A stretch of 64,000 nt of DNA from contig CM055899.1 of assembly GCA_029582155.1 (NCBI GenBank), positions 80,111,556 to 80,175,555 of the forward strand, in the 5' to 3' direction. Position 1 is the stretch's first letter. Each line of letters begins with the position of its first letter. The position numbers were made by a program, and so were the translations under genes. Below are positions 35,920 through 49,867 of this stretch, in pieces. The stretch is from Panopea generosa (lineage: Eukaryota > Mollusca > Bivalvia > Adapedonta > Hiatellidae). The notes under the pieces are model-generated. The model was not told the origin of the DNA and did no database searches. It worked only from the letters and a program-made list of their open reading frames with translations.

Positions 35920-38900
35920 TAAATTGCAGAATAAAAATAAAATAACTATTTGTATATTTTTAACTCATTATCAGAATATTTCAAAGTTTGTGGAGTTTAT
36001 TTACCCTTTTTTTAAGCCCAACAAATTAAGATCAATATTATGTATTGTGTTATATTATGTAAAAATAATTAAAAATAACGACCTCTTGTGATAAACTGTA
36101 CATGATACAGAATTAAATACACCAAACACTCCATTGACAGAACATGTTTGTTTACAATCTTCATAATTGGAAATCCCGATATCTAAAAATAAACCATTGT
36201 TTAAAGTGGTAAAGCCGCTTACATCATGAAAAATTCCCAGATGTCAGGGTCAGTTATAGTCCTTGTCCCCTTCGACGCCAGTGTTCAATTTTATCTGTAC
36301 AGAAAAAGTGAAACTGGATTCTTTCAGTGCCATTTTGATTCATCCAAATGAAATTTGGCACAGGTATAGAGAGTACTGCTTCAACAGATCGGTTAGAAAT
36401 GTTAATTTATATTTTTCTTCGTTCGATCACTTTTTTTTATTATTATCTTGGATCATCTTGGGAATATATCATTTTAATCTAATTAATAATAGAGACAGAG
36501 CATCAGCTATGACCGTTGAATATTTTTTTATTGTTATTTAATCATATGCAAACATAATTGTTGTGGACAAAGTTCGTGTCTGTAAATATTAGACGCCTTG
36601 GCGTAAAGATGCGTTGTATTCTCGAATGAGCGAGCGCAGGTGGTGACCAGGATGAGATAAATACCGCTGATAGCTATGACAAAATTATGAAACATATCAC
36701 TGGTTTTCTTTTTCGTTCATTACAAAATTCGTGAAACGGGCACCGTTAAAACATTTTGTTAGACTTCCGGATTGACGAAAACGGCATGTCACAGTTGCAG
36801 ATTATAATATTGTATCCAGATACAACTTCAAGTTTATATAGAAATAATTTTGCTGTTTACGATAAGTATTCAACCTTTCAGTAACACTCTGCCATTACAA
36901 TAATTAGGCTTAAATACAATTTATCTGATATGATATGCACAGAATTAAAAAAATATTGATTGGACCTTAATTGCATTCGTATACAAATTTATTTGTTGTT
37001 TCAGACTTTGTTTTTCGAAGCTAGACGATATTTGATAATTTCATTGATTACACAATAATGTTTTCGATTTGCAAAAAAATTAAATTTTTGTTTGTTTTGC
37101 ATGCTTGAAGACCATGGTGTTTAATATTCTGTTTACCATGTTTTGTATATCCTTCATTATGTGGCACACATGTATAAACATGTTAACAAAAAATATATTT
37201 TTTTTGTCTGTTATTATTTACTTAATATAATGGCAAACAATCTTCTTTGTAGGCCGGTTTGTATGGTGGCGGGTGAAAGAAATGAAATGAAACTACATTT
37301 ACATATAAGTATCGCCTGTGTGCTGTTGCCCTGGTTACAATCAATAAAATAGGTATTTACTTGATTTTTTTCTCTCTAATTTTTGTCAGTATGATGTAAC
37401 CTCTGCATTGATATAGGCTATCTTTTATATGTTATATTTCTTTCAATATGGCGCAACATTAATTCTATAAATATATAGTTAATATATTGTCTATAGATAT
37501 ATTCTATATATATTCATTCTCGTGGTTTACTTTCGGCGAGAATGAATAAATGAACGTTAATAATTTGAAATATGGCACAACGCTGGATAACATAATTATT
37601 GTGTAAGCATCAAATATTCTTTCTCGTGTTTTATTTTCGGCGAGATCGAAAAACGGGATAAAACTAGAATTCAGTCCTAAGCGGCAACAATAGAAACTAA
37701 CGAAGATGCTGTTATTTATGTTGTGATTATGTTCTTTCTTACTTTCATTTGACTTTACACATTTATTAAGATTGTGTTGCATATATCTGCTTTAATATGA
37801 TATAAATGGAAAGTTTACTTTGTTTAGAAGGACTCAGGTTTATAAATTGAAATATTGAAATAGTATAGTGAATATAATATGAATACATGACTGTTGATTC
37901 AGTTTTCTTCCAGAATTACAGATTTTACCAAGTGCATGTCTCTGTGAGAGAGGAGGTATCACATGCTCCTGAATCATACATACTTACAGGAGAAATGAAC
38001 TAACACTGCTGCATGTAAAAGGTCTTCGTGTAAATTATTATTTGAACATTACCGCACTCGTTAAAGTTGCAATTATGAACATGGATGTTTTGGAAGTACG
38101 GATAGTAAACAACTTTTATTGAATCATGCATGTATATATACTTTTTTGCTTGATTTTATTTTACTTTGCTGTTTGTTTGTTTTTTCTATTTTACTTCATT
38201 AGATATATCTTTGGTACATACAAGTAAAGTATCGTAATTTTATACAATAAATTATAAACAATATACTATTACAAATAACAGTATAGATAAAAACATTGAT
38301 AACGAATAGAAATCAAATACATATCTATTTTCTTTATGCATCTTGAATCTTGTTTTTATTTCAATTTCGTAGAAATTCGAAAGAAAAAGTTTTGTACTAA
38401 AATAACGTATTATCGAAATTGCCAAAATTGTTATTATTTCACTGTATTGTGCCGTATGTAAAATATAAAAAAATCAACAACAACAAAACAACAAAAAAAT
38501 ACAACACAATTTATGTTATAGTTGCATATATGTAAAGTGTCTTCAAAGGCAATCATAGATTTAATGATATAAGATACAAGTTGTGATTGCACAGAATGGT
38601 ACCAAAAATAGAGTCTTGGGAGGAAGTGTGTGAGGTAACTGTGTGTGTTTTTGTTGTGGCCTTTATTTTCTTTTTTTAATACGATATGTTTATATGAGTA
38701 CATTATGTTTTGGGTGCGAATTGTGAAATTAATTAAATGTTTTTCACATGTGAATGCATATGGGCAGGATACAACATGACATGTGTTTTTCTTTTATGCA
38801 TTATAAATTCTTCTTTCGATATTTATATACAATGTTGACTTCTCCACTTTGAAATTTATTGAATCATGAATCCCAAAATTACTTTATGAATATTGAAATT

Positions 38901-39120
38901 TCCATTAAATATACCTTAGGCTTTTCATTACAGACATGATTTTTTTTTCAAATTTTGTAACAAAATTTAATAATATAAAATGGAACATTAACATGCAATG
39001 GTATGATGAATATTTTAGGTCTAAAATGTCCACTTTTTCAATTATATGTTGCGGGTCCTTGGTGTCTGGAGTGTTGATGATAAGGGTAACATGCAGCAAA
39101 ATTATTATACACTCACCAAA
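35920..39120. other. 3.2 kb of unassigned sequence inside the LTR element
   Basis: No retroelement motif was recognised. A minor direct duplication at 37,450-37,650 repeats tatggc(a/g)caac and ttctcgtg.ttta.tttcggcgaga about 120 bp apart. A minus-strand NYEDCKQTC frame near 36.15 kb follows a tttttag and looks Kunitz-like only over its last motif; too little to call. The stretch replaces expected integrase/protease sequence, so it is probably another insertion or the result of a rearrangement. Confidence 0.4.
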
Positions 39121-39125
39121 ACAGT

Positions 39126-42100
39126 ATGACAAATAATATAACTATATATTCTATAAATGTACAGGGTCTTAGCGACACAAATAAAAGAAGGGATACCTTT
39201 AATTTTTTTCAAAAGCAAAAATGGATCAATATTCTTTTTACGAGATACACATTTTACCGAAAAAGATGAAAACAATATACATATTGAATGGGGGTTTGAA
39301 TGTTTTTTAGTAACTAATGTAGTCAATCTGGAGGAGTTGCCATTCTTTTAAATAATAACTTTGATTTTAAATTACATTCAGAAACCACTGATAATTATGG
39401 CAATTATTTAATTTTAAACTGTACCATCAATGATAAAATATTTAACTAAATAAATATATATGGTCCTTATAAAGATGATCCAGACTTTATAAACAATTGA
39501 AGAACATAATTAAAGATTAATTTACCTTTAATCGCAGGTGATTTTATTTTAATCTTAAACCCACAAATAGACTGTTATGATTATGTTAATCTAAACAACC
39601 CTAAAACAAGGGAAGTTGTTCTAGAAACAATTGTTGATTGTGATTTAGTAGATTGCTGGAGAGATCAAAATCTAGAAAAAAAGAATAAACATGGTTTCGA
39701 AAAAACACTAATAAAAAAGCTAGATTAGACTATTTTCTTATCTCCCAGCAATCACTTATATTGATATTAAAATATTTCCAGGTTATAAAACTGACCACTT
39801 TTTTATTCTTTTAAAATTAGATTTTATTAAATTTAGTAAACGCAATCTATACTGGAAAATGAATAATTATCTGCTGAAAGACACTAACTATATAAATATA
39901 ATCAAGCAAACTATTAAAAGAGTAAAAATACAATATGTTAAAAAAGATCAACTCTCGGATAAAAATATAATATATATAAAAATATAATTAGATATTGATA
40001 ATCAATTGTTTACTATATAAAAAACGTGAAAACAATGGAAGGTGTCAAAATGGATTGAAGAATGAGAAAAAAAAAAATTTTCTTTTGCAATTTGGAAAAT
40101 AAAAATCTTGTGTCAAAAGTAATGCTAAGTCTTATGTCTAAAAACAATGTTCTTATTGATACTCAAGAAGGAATCTTGATGGAAACTATGAATTTTTATA
40201 AAAACTTATATTCTTTACATAATACTGAAACAATTAATTTGTTTGAAATTCTCTCAAATTTTAATAATCCCAAATTAAATGAAAATGAAGAAATCAATGG
40301 AAGGGCAAATATCATATGAAGAATGTTTTTACAGTTTAAAGAAAATGTAAAACTCAAAAAGCCCTGAACACTCAGGATTCACAGTTGAATTTTACAAGTG
40401 ATATAGGACATTTTTTGGTAAGATCTATTAATGCCGGTTTCATTAAAGGATAATTGTCTATATCACAAAAACAAGGTGTAATAACATGTATCCCAAAGGC
40501 AAACAAAGATAAAAAATACCCATTTCATTACTAAATGTGTCACATAAAATTGCATCAGCAAGTATTGCGAATAGATTAAAAAAATATTTTGGGAGGTATT
40601 ATTAATGAAGATCAAACAGGTTTTATCCCAAACAAATATATAGGAGAAAATACAATACTTTTATATGATTTAATGTTATATATTGAAAAGAATGATATAA
40701 CTGGGCTATTAGTGTTAATTGACTTTAAAAAAGCCTTTGACTCGGTTGCATATTCACCAAGTATTAAATTTTTATAACTTTGGTCCAGATTTCAAAAAAT
40801 GGATATATATATTTTATACATTTTGTAAATGGACATCTCTCAGAATGGGTTTTTCTTCAAAGAGGATGTCGTCAAGGTGACCCAACATCACCATACATCT
40901 TTATTGTGTGTGCTAAAATACTTGCTGCCCTTGTCAGGAACAGTCCAGATAGTAGGGGAATAAATATAGGATCCACAGAATATGTGATATCTCAGTTTGC
41001 GGCCGATACATCTTTAATATTAAATGGTTCTAAAAATAACTTAGAAACGCAGTAAACGTGTTAAAATTCTTTGCAAGAATCTCCGGCCTTAATATCAATA
41101 TAGATAAACTAAAGTTGTATGGATAGGTGCAACACGAGACTGCCAATCAAAATTATGCAGTGATATACAACTAAACTGGGATAATAAATTTACTGTATTA
41201 GGTATAAACTTCTCAATAAATCTTGACTCAATGGTAAAGCTTGATTATGACAATAAGATTCGAGAAATCAAGAATCTGTTTATTACATGGTCAAGAGGGA
41301 AAAATTATAGTTATTAAAATTTTGGCTATTTAAAAAAATATTCATCTTATTTTTGCATTGCCTAACCTAGATTCTGAAACTATAAAAGAACTTAACTTGC
41401 TATTTTTTAAATCTTTATGGAATGTAAAACCAGATAAAATAAAAAAGAACAATTATGTATAAAGACTTATCACTAGAGGGACTTAGAACGATAAATCTTG
41501 AATCATTTATTGCAGCATTAAAAATCACATGGATACGAAGAATATTACAAGGTGAAACAAAATATATAGAAATCTTTAAAGTTTCATAAAAGTCACTTAT
41601 ACATTTTAACACATTTGGAGCTGTATTGAATGAAAAACAGTTAGATAAAGTTTAAAGTCCCTTCTGGAGAGATGTTTTAATTGTTATTTGATTTTTTTTA
41701 AAACAAGTTATGCCATATTCATGGCATGAGTTTCAAGTGATACCACCATGGCATAATCCTAATATTAAGGTTTGAGGTTCGAGTGTTTTTATTGATAGAT
41801 ATTTTTAGAAACACATATGCTTTATCAATGGTTAATTGAACAGTAATGGAAATTTTATGACACTTGCTGAAATGACACAACAATATGGTGTTGTAACACA
41901 CTTTTTAGAATACTCTGGACTCATATCTGCTTTAAGGACATATCTAGGTACTTTTCTTTTTCACACTCTAGCTCTAAAGCAAAGAATCCATTATTTCCTT
42001 TGCCAATATCAATTTCATTTAAAAATAAAAAAGGATGTAGATACATAAATGATAGGATTAAATCAAAACATGAATCTCCATTAACATCCAAAAACAGGGC

Positions 42101-42635
42101 AAAAGAATTTAACTTAAGTGGAGAATCGGTCATAACTAAGAGATCTAATATCCCTTTTAAATGCAGTAATGACACTAATCTACAATGGTTTCAATGGAGA
42201 ATAAATCATCGAATATTGGGTACAAATCATCTTTTCGAAAAAATGAACATTAGTACCTCCAACATTTGTTTACTTTGCAAAACACATGATGAGACAATAA
42301 AACACGTATTCTGTGAATGTAGGGTCACAAAATAATTTTGGGCCAATCTTGAACACTTTTTAAAAAACAAATGCCCAACAAAATATATAAAATGGCAAGA
42401 TATTGATATAGTTTTTGCAAAAAAAAAATTCGATAATGTTATTAATAATATACTGTTTTCTGCAAAGTATTATATATTTAAACAAAGATTAAAAAAATCA
42501 GAGCCTGAGATAACACAGTTAAAAAAGTACATTAGGACACAATACAACATAGGAAGATGTATCGCTCAGAAAAACTTAGAAGTACAAAAATTCGAAAACA
42601 TGTGGATTACATATATGAGCATTCTAGATTGATGT
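39126..42635 (+). pseudogene. Tx1/L1-like LINE, near full-length ORF2, decayed
   Basis: Starts MTNNITIYSINVQGLSDTNK (endonuclease opening). Next come RGVAILLNN-type endonuclease residues near 39.35 kb, PEHSGFTVEFYK (40.37 kb), INEDQTGFIPNKYIGENT (40.6 kb), LIDFKKAFDSV (40.72 kb), GCRQGDPTSPYIF (40.87 kb) and SQFAADTSLILNGS (40.99 kb). The C-terminal region has HRILGTNHLFEKMNI with a CLLC...H.FCEC knuckle (42.2-42.32 kb). These blocks match L1/Tx1-group ORF2. The catalytic FADD reads FAAD, and many stops and frameshifts are present, so it is dead. ORF1 was not recognised. It lies in opposite orientation inside the Gmr1-like element. Confidence 0.85.
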
Positions 42636-43827
42636 TAACACTATATATAAACATATTCAACATACCATAGTATAAGTCTCTGTCTCTGTTCTCGTTCTTT
42701 CGCTTGCTCCTCTCTAACAAAAGTTCCTTACCTTCACAACCAAACTCCTTTTCTAATTCTGTTAACTCTTTCATACTAGTCATGATTAATTATTGTGTAT
42801 GACCTACCACAATATAATTTGTACTACAATATTTTACCAACAATACCAACAACAACAACTAATGTACAATATACAAACATTATTAAATTATATTAAAATG
42901 TAAACTCAGTTTAACCGCAAGCGTCTATTAATAACCCCTTAGCATTACACTACTTACTACACAACGTGTGTGTAAATAACAACTTTAAAGCTACATACTC
43001 CGATTAAATATCGCAAAGTGCTATTCTTCTATGCGTACTTTATAGCTAACTTTTAATTATATATATTCTGATCCAATATCGCAATTACAATTAAACGAAT
43101 GCACAAAGGTTACGGTACACTTCACTCATCGTTATACACGGATCTCATAAAATATGAATACTAGATATAAATACTTATCTTACATACATTTACATGTTGT
43201 ACTGACTCTCATTGACTTTAACTGGCAAACCCTGCTCAGATCACTTTTATATATCTTTCACGTGTTACGTAACGTAACGTTATAGAAATTCTCTTCAATT
43301 TACAATAATCAAAAAGCAAAAATAAGCTCAAAAATTTAAATCAAATTTAAAGCTGCACAAACAATGCAAAAAAATCTATGTAATTCAGTCACCCCTAACA
43401 GGTATACACCCTGTACAATACCCACAGTTCCGCGCTTTAAAACGGAACGCTTACACAAGCGACGCTGTGTCACATCACAGGGTAATTATTTTCTAAAATT
43501 ATGACTCACCCAAGGTACATGGATGCTTTATTTACTGACTAAACTCCGTCACAGTTGAGCAGATACCACCCCGGGGTCGTCGTGACTGAAATAGAAACCA
43601 CTTAAACAAATATCAAACAATTTTGAACGAAAATTATAAATGCTAGTTTAAATAAAGTTCTTTGATCAAATTTTGATTTACTTATTTTAAGAATTCACTT
43701 TTGAAAACAACAATAAACAATTTAAAGAGGAATCTTTACAATCTTTCAACATTATTGTAGTCTGCCAGGGACAATAAAATACCCACCAACACACCTCTGC
43801 CCGGAACAATAAGACCTCAAGCTCGAG

Positions 43828-44637
43828 GAGTATGTGGGTTGCTGTCCTTATGACAGTACTACCACCAGCTGACTTCTTGTCACGTCTACACGTCGTTTAC
43901 CTAGCGGACACATGTCTTGCTTTCGTATAAAAACGGCTACAATATGTCTATAAACTCAGATTTACTAGTTACTCAATACGTAACAACATGGCGTCTATTA
44001 CTTACCATTTATCAATTTCATGGTATTTTTATCAATATATGATAACACTGTATTCAATTCTTACAATCTAACAGTTTCATGGTAGATTTATCAACATATT
44101 ATAACATTGTATTCAATTTTTACCATCCAACAGTTTCATGGTAGATTTATCAATATATGAAAACAGTTCATTCAATTCTTACTATCTGCAGTTTCATGGT
44201 AGTTTAAACAACATCTCATATATGAACTTCCGTCAATTTCAAAGTAGCAATTATATCTCTACATAATTTCTCATTTATAATATAAACAATTACAGACCAA
44301 TTCTGTATCTATTCACGTTGTGAATATAGGAATAAGCATCCACAAAATTTAATTACATGTATCAATAAATTCTAACATGATGAATTTCAATACTTCACCG
44401 TAAACACGATAACAACAGCTCAAGATACGTTCTCAGATTCCTCGGCCTATATTTTAACAAAACAACTCTCATTACCGCAGATGTGAAATAAAATTATAGA
44501 CATTCTCGTCGGAATAGATATGAACAATTTATACAACTTTACTTAGATCTGATTACGTCAAAATATATCTATCAGACATTTAAATAACTCAACCATATAC
44601 AACAGAATATAAAATTAAAAATACCCATCTGCCGTTA
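43828..44637 (-). repeat. Right LTR, first segment (left of transposon copy B)
   Basis: Matches 32,352-33,050. It differs by extra copies of a roughly 66-bp unit (tttcatggtagatttatcaa) at about 44,010-44,205, present once in the left LTR, so the LTR length changed by tandem duplication after or before insertion. Confidence 0.85.
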
Positions 44638-46754
44638 CAGACCCTAAACCGCTCAAGTACCCCATAATTGCACTCCGTTTGCGCTCAGTTTGCACTCCGT
44701 TCGCGCTTAGTTCGCGCTCCGTTCGCGCTCCGTTTGCGTGCACTCGATTAAACGCGGTTAATTTAATGCACTCACAAACGCAAGTATTCGCTCACGAGCG
44801 CTGTATAGCTAAGTGCTGTATTTAATACTCCTTTTAGCGTTCGCTTCGTTCAGCGTTCACTCAACGTTCAGTTCGCTCAGTTCGGTTTCCGGCCCATAGC
44901 CAATCGCAACATCTCAACTCTTTAAACTGATTCTATATTGACTTTTTAATTTAATCTGTTCCAATGGAGCAATTAAATGTATCCATGGGATTTTAGTCAA
45001 GGTAAATTAATTCATAATCCGATTGTTTGTCTACAGATTATGTCACCCGCTGGGCGATAGGTTGAACAAGTATCGATAGTAGGCATGTTAAACGGAAGTG
45101 TCTATGTTTTGATATGTGATCAGTGGTCTTGGTGATCAAAGAATATCGCACGTTATACCGGCTTCTGTTATCCAAACACCGACGTTTGTTTGCGTCAGTA
45201 TCTTCTTTGATATACCGTAAGCTGTTTGTTACAGGAAATCAATAAAGTTTGTCCACAAAATTGACATATACATCATCAACATAAACTAAATAAATTGTTA
45301 TTTATAATTAAATTTAATTAATAATTCCATACTGTTGATACCTCATTGGCCTTATGATAATCCATAAATCTGCTCAGTGTAAGCAGTGACTTAACAACAT
45401 GTGGATATATCACTGGTTTTGTTAATGTTCAAACTAAAATAAGCTTTATAATCAATAATATGCACTGCATGGGTGATGAAAAATTTATTATAATCTGTGC
45501 GATGCAATTCGACATTATAATCAATGATTTTTGAAAAATTATAATCTTGTAGTGTTTTTTCTCGATTTGGGTCCAAATGTGGCTTCACTAAACTTAAAAA
45601 AAGATATTCTGATATTTTAAGTTTTTTATAATTATTTTCGTTATCATTATGTATATAAATATACTTGCAATAAACTTTTTTCAGTGGGTTTCTCAAATTA
45701 TTCTTTTGCTGATAGTATGCTTTATGTTAATATATTATTTAAAATGACAAACTATATTTAACTTGTTTGAAACTACACCCACTGTGCTATACCACTAATT
45801 ATATGACACGCAGCAACACACCCATGGTGTTAATTACGTTATGTCACATGCCAGTGAGAGCCATGTCAATTAGGTTATATGCTAAAGCGGTGACTTATCG
45901 GTCTATTGACCACGGAAGATATGTATGATTTCATTTTGATTGTAATTCGTGCCAGATGGATGAATTTTAATTGAGCCAACATTATGTGATTGAAAAGAAA
46001 AAAATAAGAAAGAAAAACTGCCAGCCAATTAACAACAAATAAAAAAATTATTTAAGATATTGGTTATTCGAAGTTTCAGAACGCTTTAGTATGTAAATAT
46101 CATGATGTTAATATCATTAAATTAACGAACCGAAAACCCCACGCCAGCTCTGAGTGAATGGTAGAAAGTGTGACATACACGTATAAAGGGATGTGTATTC
46201 AGGGCTGTCATTTTACCACAGCTGCCATAGCGATTTCGTATAAAAACAGATCAGAATTGTTAATTTACAAAATAAAACAATCCTACAATTTTAAAACTAA
46301 TAAAAATTAAAGTAATTCCTTGTAAAAATGTAGTATTTTATTTGTATTATTTTTTACTTTCATTATTTGTTTTATTTTTTTTGAAATATTATTATCATTG
46401 GAGCTATTATTATAATATACATATTGACTTATTGATTTGTTTACAGCTTTTATATTGGATACGTGCGTATGTGCATCTGGTCAGTCGTTCACAATTAATA
46501 TAACAATTAAATTACTATAATGAAGGCAGAGTTGCATGGCAATCATCAAAACAGATACGCATGATGAGAACCACATATGTGTCAATAAATAGTTAATTGG
46601 TGATTTATCGGTCCATTGATCACAACGAACCCTGCCGGTGTGTAATTTTCATTTTGATTATAATTTGTGCAAGATGAATGAATCTTTATTTAACCCGCGG
46701 CATGTGATTGGATAAGAAATATATAGTCAAAATCAATACTTAAATATGTAGATT

Positions 46755-46914
46755 TTTTATAATTTTATTATTATCATCATTATTATTAATATCTATTGTA
46801 TATTTTATTATTATTTATTACTATTATTACTAATAGTATTGTTATTATTGCTATATTACTTTATTATTATATTATTATATTATCATATTATTATTATCTG
46901 AGTATTTTTTCTTC

Positions 46915-46947
<33 letters not shown>

Positions 46948-46950
46948 GTT
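46755..46950. repeat. ATT microsatellite inside transposon copy B
   Basis: Imperfect (ATT)n; the counterpart is at 6,478-6,650 in copy A. The plus-strand ORF with Ile/Leu runs here is an artefact. Confidence 0.9.
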
Positions 46951-47339
46951 GTCATTTCTTACTTGTTGCCCCTTTCACAACTTTTATAGTGGCTTAATTG
47001 TTACGTGCTTACGTGCACGTGATCAGGCGTATCGATTTTGTAGGAAAGCGGGAAAACAATATATTTACTTTTTTATAGGCAGTGAATACATGTTCTTTTT
47101 TGTTTATTTAAACCCTCATGATCAAAAGCTGTTCTTTAGTCAATATAAAATCACAACCTCAAAAAGGTCACCTAGAAATTTACGTTTGCTAGTTTTTATT
47201 TCCTATGTCTAATGTGTTATTTCGGTCTGTCTTGTTAATTTGGCATACATACATTTATTTTACATTACTTTAATTTAGCTTGATTGTCAAGTAAGCTCGG
47301 AGCTTATGCATATCTTTCTCCAGTGCATTCCCTTATTAG

Positions 47340-47447
47340 ATCTGGTACTGAATTGTGTTTCGAGAGGTCGGGTAAAGCCTGGGTCAAACTCGCGACCTCT
47401 GCCGTCTGAAGCCAGCACCCTATCCGCTGTACTACTGACCCATTTTA
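47340..47447 (-). mobile_element. tRNA-like segment within transposon copy B
   Basis: On the minus strand, agtagtacagcggatagggt and gaggtcgcgagtttgaccca resemble tRNA boxes A and B. It also preserves, uninterrupted, the ccttattagatctgg site into which the LTR element of copy A inserted. Confidence 0.65.
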
Positions 47448-48393
47448 TATTTTAGAATACAATTAATTTATTATTATTATTTTAATGAGATGTGCTCGAG
47501 TATAATGTTTCCACTTTAATTGCAATATAACAGTTTACGTAAATTTGTTTACAACTAAGCACAAACTCAGTGTAACTATGTTTGGGGAAAATATAAAACT
47601 AAAGTCCAAATTAAATTGAAAATTGGTAATTTTTATTTTGCCGAAATACCCAAACAAATAGAATCATAATCATATAATTTTACGCATATCTATGTTTTGT
47701 TTGATTCACGCATGCTTTGATATTTTTGTATTAGGAGCAGTATACGCTTAAATCGAAATAACGTACATGTTTTGTATGTTCTATAACTAGTTTATATCGA
47801 AATAACACGGCAAATTAGCCTTGAAACCGTAGATAACCAATGATGTGTCGTCTATTGTATAATAGGTGTTTTAAACATTATTGTATTGATCAGCTAAATA
47901 TTGATATTTATGTTATAATTGATAAATTGTTGACCAAAATAAGGTTTATCATGCGTTTTACAGTAAAACATTTATTATAACTACATGGTTTATATTCATT
48001 TGAAAGAAAATTTATTTTTATCTCGATTTTAAGTATCGACTTCACGATCAAATAATAAAAAAAGAGTATATCCGAATGAACGAGTGCACTCAGTAGCGCA
48101 CGAAAAGTTCTGTTATCAGTTTTCTTACTGTGTCTAGCGTATACAGCGCTTCTGAGTGCACTCAGCGTATCTGAGTGCATTCAGCGTGTCTGAGTGCACT
48201 CGATCTATTTCATGCGTTCAGGAGTGCGTTTATTATTCAAAATCCAGCGTTTGCTTACGGTCCATGTCCGCTCCGTCTGCGCTCAATCTGCGCTCCGTTC
48301 GCGCTCCGTCTGCGCTACGCTCGCGCTCCGCTTACGCTCTGAGTGCACTCCGTTTGCGTGCAATTGGGGTACTTGAGCGGTTTAGGGTCTGTA

Positions 48394-48811
48394 TGTATTG
48401 GAACAGTAACATTATCAATCCTTCTCATCACGACAACTCCAAAAGATGTTTCTGCTAGACTGGAAGTGTTTCCATAATACAGTCAGACATATATAGCAAA
48501 ACACTCCACATACCCTAGTGAATTTTGTGCAAATTATGAAACAACAAAATTTCAGTATATCGTACGATATGGTACGATGCGGATTTTACACTATTAGGCC
48601 CAGTGCAAAATTAATTAGTTTTATGACAAATAAACCCGTTTAATTATTCTAACTTTCTTAATACTTAATGGAATTTGATGACAAAACCTGTCAAAATGAT
48701 TTATTCTTTAATCAAAGAATAAATATGTAAAAATATCTTAAAAACGTTACTCCTATGGAACTATCGAAACTTATTAACACTTCTATGCTACCTGTTCTAA
48801 TTATAGCCTAT
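48394..48811 (-). repeat. Right LTR, second segment
   Basis: Resumes at tgtattggaacagtaac exactly where the left LTR continues after its empty TA site, and runs to ctaattatagcctat. Confidence 0.85.
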
Positions 48812-49803
48812 TGTTACAAAGTAAACATTTTTACACATAAAATGACTACATATAACCCTTAGGCTTTCACAATACTCTTCATGTACAGGTAATTACATGT
48901 AATTACATAAATGATAGTGAGTACTTTTTATATGTAGACTGTACAGTATAACTGGTCAGTTGTATTGTTTTTGTTTGAAAGAGCAAGATGTGTTGTGTTG
49001 CAAAAAAGGTCTGGGACCTGACATAGAGATAGGAAAATGACTTGTTGAAGTGAAGTTGAATGCAAGATGAGGCGAGAATGATGATATGAAGTTGATGATC
49101 AAGAATTCTAATGAAGTTCGTTGAGTGATACATTGTAAATATTTAATATTACTGGAATTATGTTGTTTGTCTTATATTGAGTATCGCATGAATTCAAATG
49201 TCTTTCGCGATGTAATACAATATTGATATGTAAATACGATTTACGCGAGAAAATCATTATTAAATTCATCAATACCATTTCTCTATAGTAAAAGCAATAT
49301 CCTTTTACTTATAGAAATATCTCCTACTCTTTGGTCATGGTGAACAATGTGTGGAATGCTGATTCATGGACTATAAAATTATGAAGCAACCAAGATACAA
49401 GATTCAATAGTACATATTGATTCTATGGTAGACAAGAATTTCCAAAACGTCAGTTTGTAAATAAATGGGACTATGAGATGTGAAAAACAGTTGATGTATA
49501 TATACTTGGATGCACGACGTATATAGATTCCATAGTGACGTGAAATTCCACGACTAGATATGCTATAACATAACATTTATTCAATAAAAATGTGAAGTGC
49601 ATACATTATAAGTAATATAAAACAATTATACGGGAGTTCAGAAGTGACATAAAGACTAACATTTTACGATGTATACTACTAGTATTTGTGTTTTTGTCTT
49701 ATATAGAGTATCGCATGATTTCAAATGTCTTTCGCGATGTAATACAATATTGATATATAAATACGATTTACGCGAGAAAATTATTATTAAATTCATCAAT
49801 ACC
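48812..49803. mobile_element. 1-kb unclassified insertion in the right LTR
   Basis: Interrupts the LTR between agcctat and tcaatagacacgtactag; the left LTR has no counterpart. It contains two direct repeats of about 116 bp (49,166-49,281 and 49,693-49,809; gtatcgcatga, ttcaaatgtctttcgcgatg, acgatttacgcgagaaaat), 527 bp apart, the second reaching the right junction. No coding region. Ends uncertain by a few bases. Confidence 0.7.
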
Positions 49804-49867
49804 ATTTCTTTCAATAGACACGTACTAGCTGACACTGAATTAGGCCACAACAACCTTACTACTTTGT

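Larger units (their letters stand above)
44638..48391. mobile_element. TA-type TIR DNA transposon, copy B (3,754 bp, non-autonomous)
   Basis: Ends are cagaccctaaaccgctcaag at the left and its inverse at the right, flanked by TA on each side (44,636-44,637; 48,392-48,393). The left LTR shows the same site empty with a single TA, proving boundaries and target duplication. Both subterminal regions carry clusters of gcgctccgtt(c/t)gcgctc words. The interior has no transposase, but an ATT microsatellite (46.75-46.95 kb) and a tRNA-like segment (47.34-47.45 kb). A TA duplication suits Tc1/mariner-like and some other DDE superfamilies, but the terminal sequence does not let me choose one. Confidence 0.92.

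Noticed and set aside
36087-36190. Kunitz-like exon (NYEDCKQTC)
   Set aside because: Only the last few residues of the domain fit, the exon would be too short, and it lies inside a decayed LTR element.
46796-47212. 138-codon hydrophobic ORF
   Set aside because: Its leucine/isoleucine runs come from the ATT microsatellite carried by transposon copy B.
48156-48458. Ser/Arg/Ala-rich ORF (RSVRAPSALRSRS)
   Set aside because: Translation of the GCGCTCCGTT subterminal repeats of the transposon.
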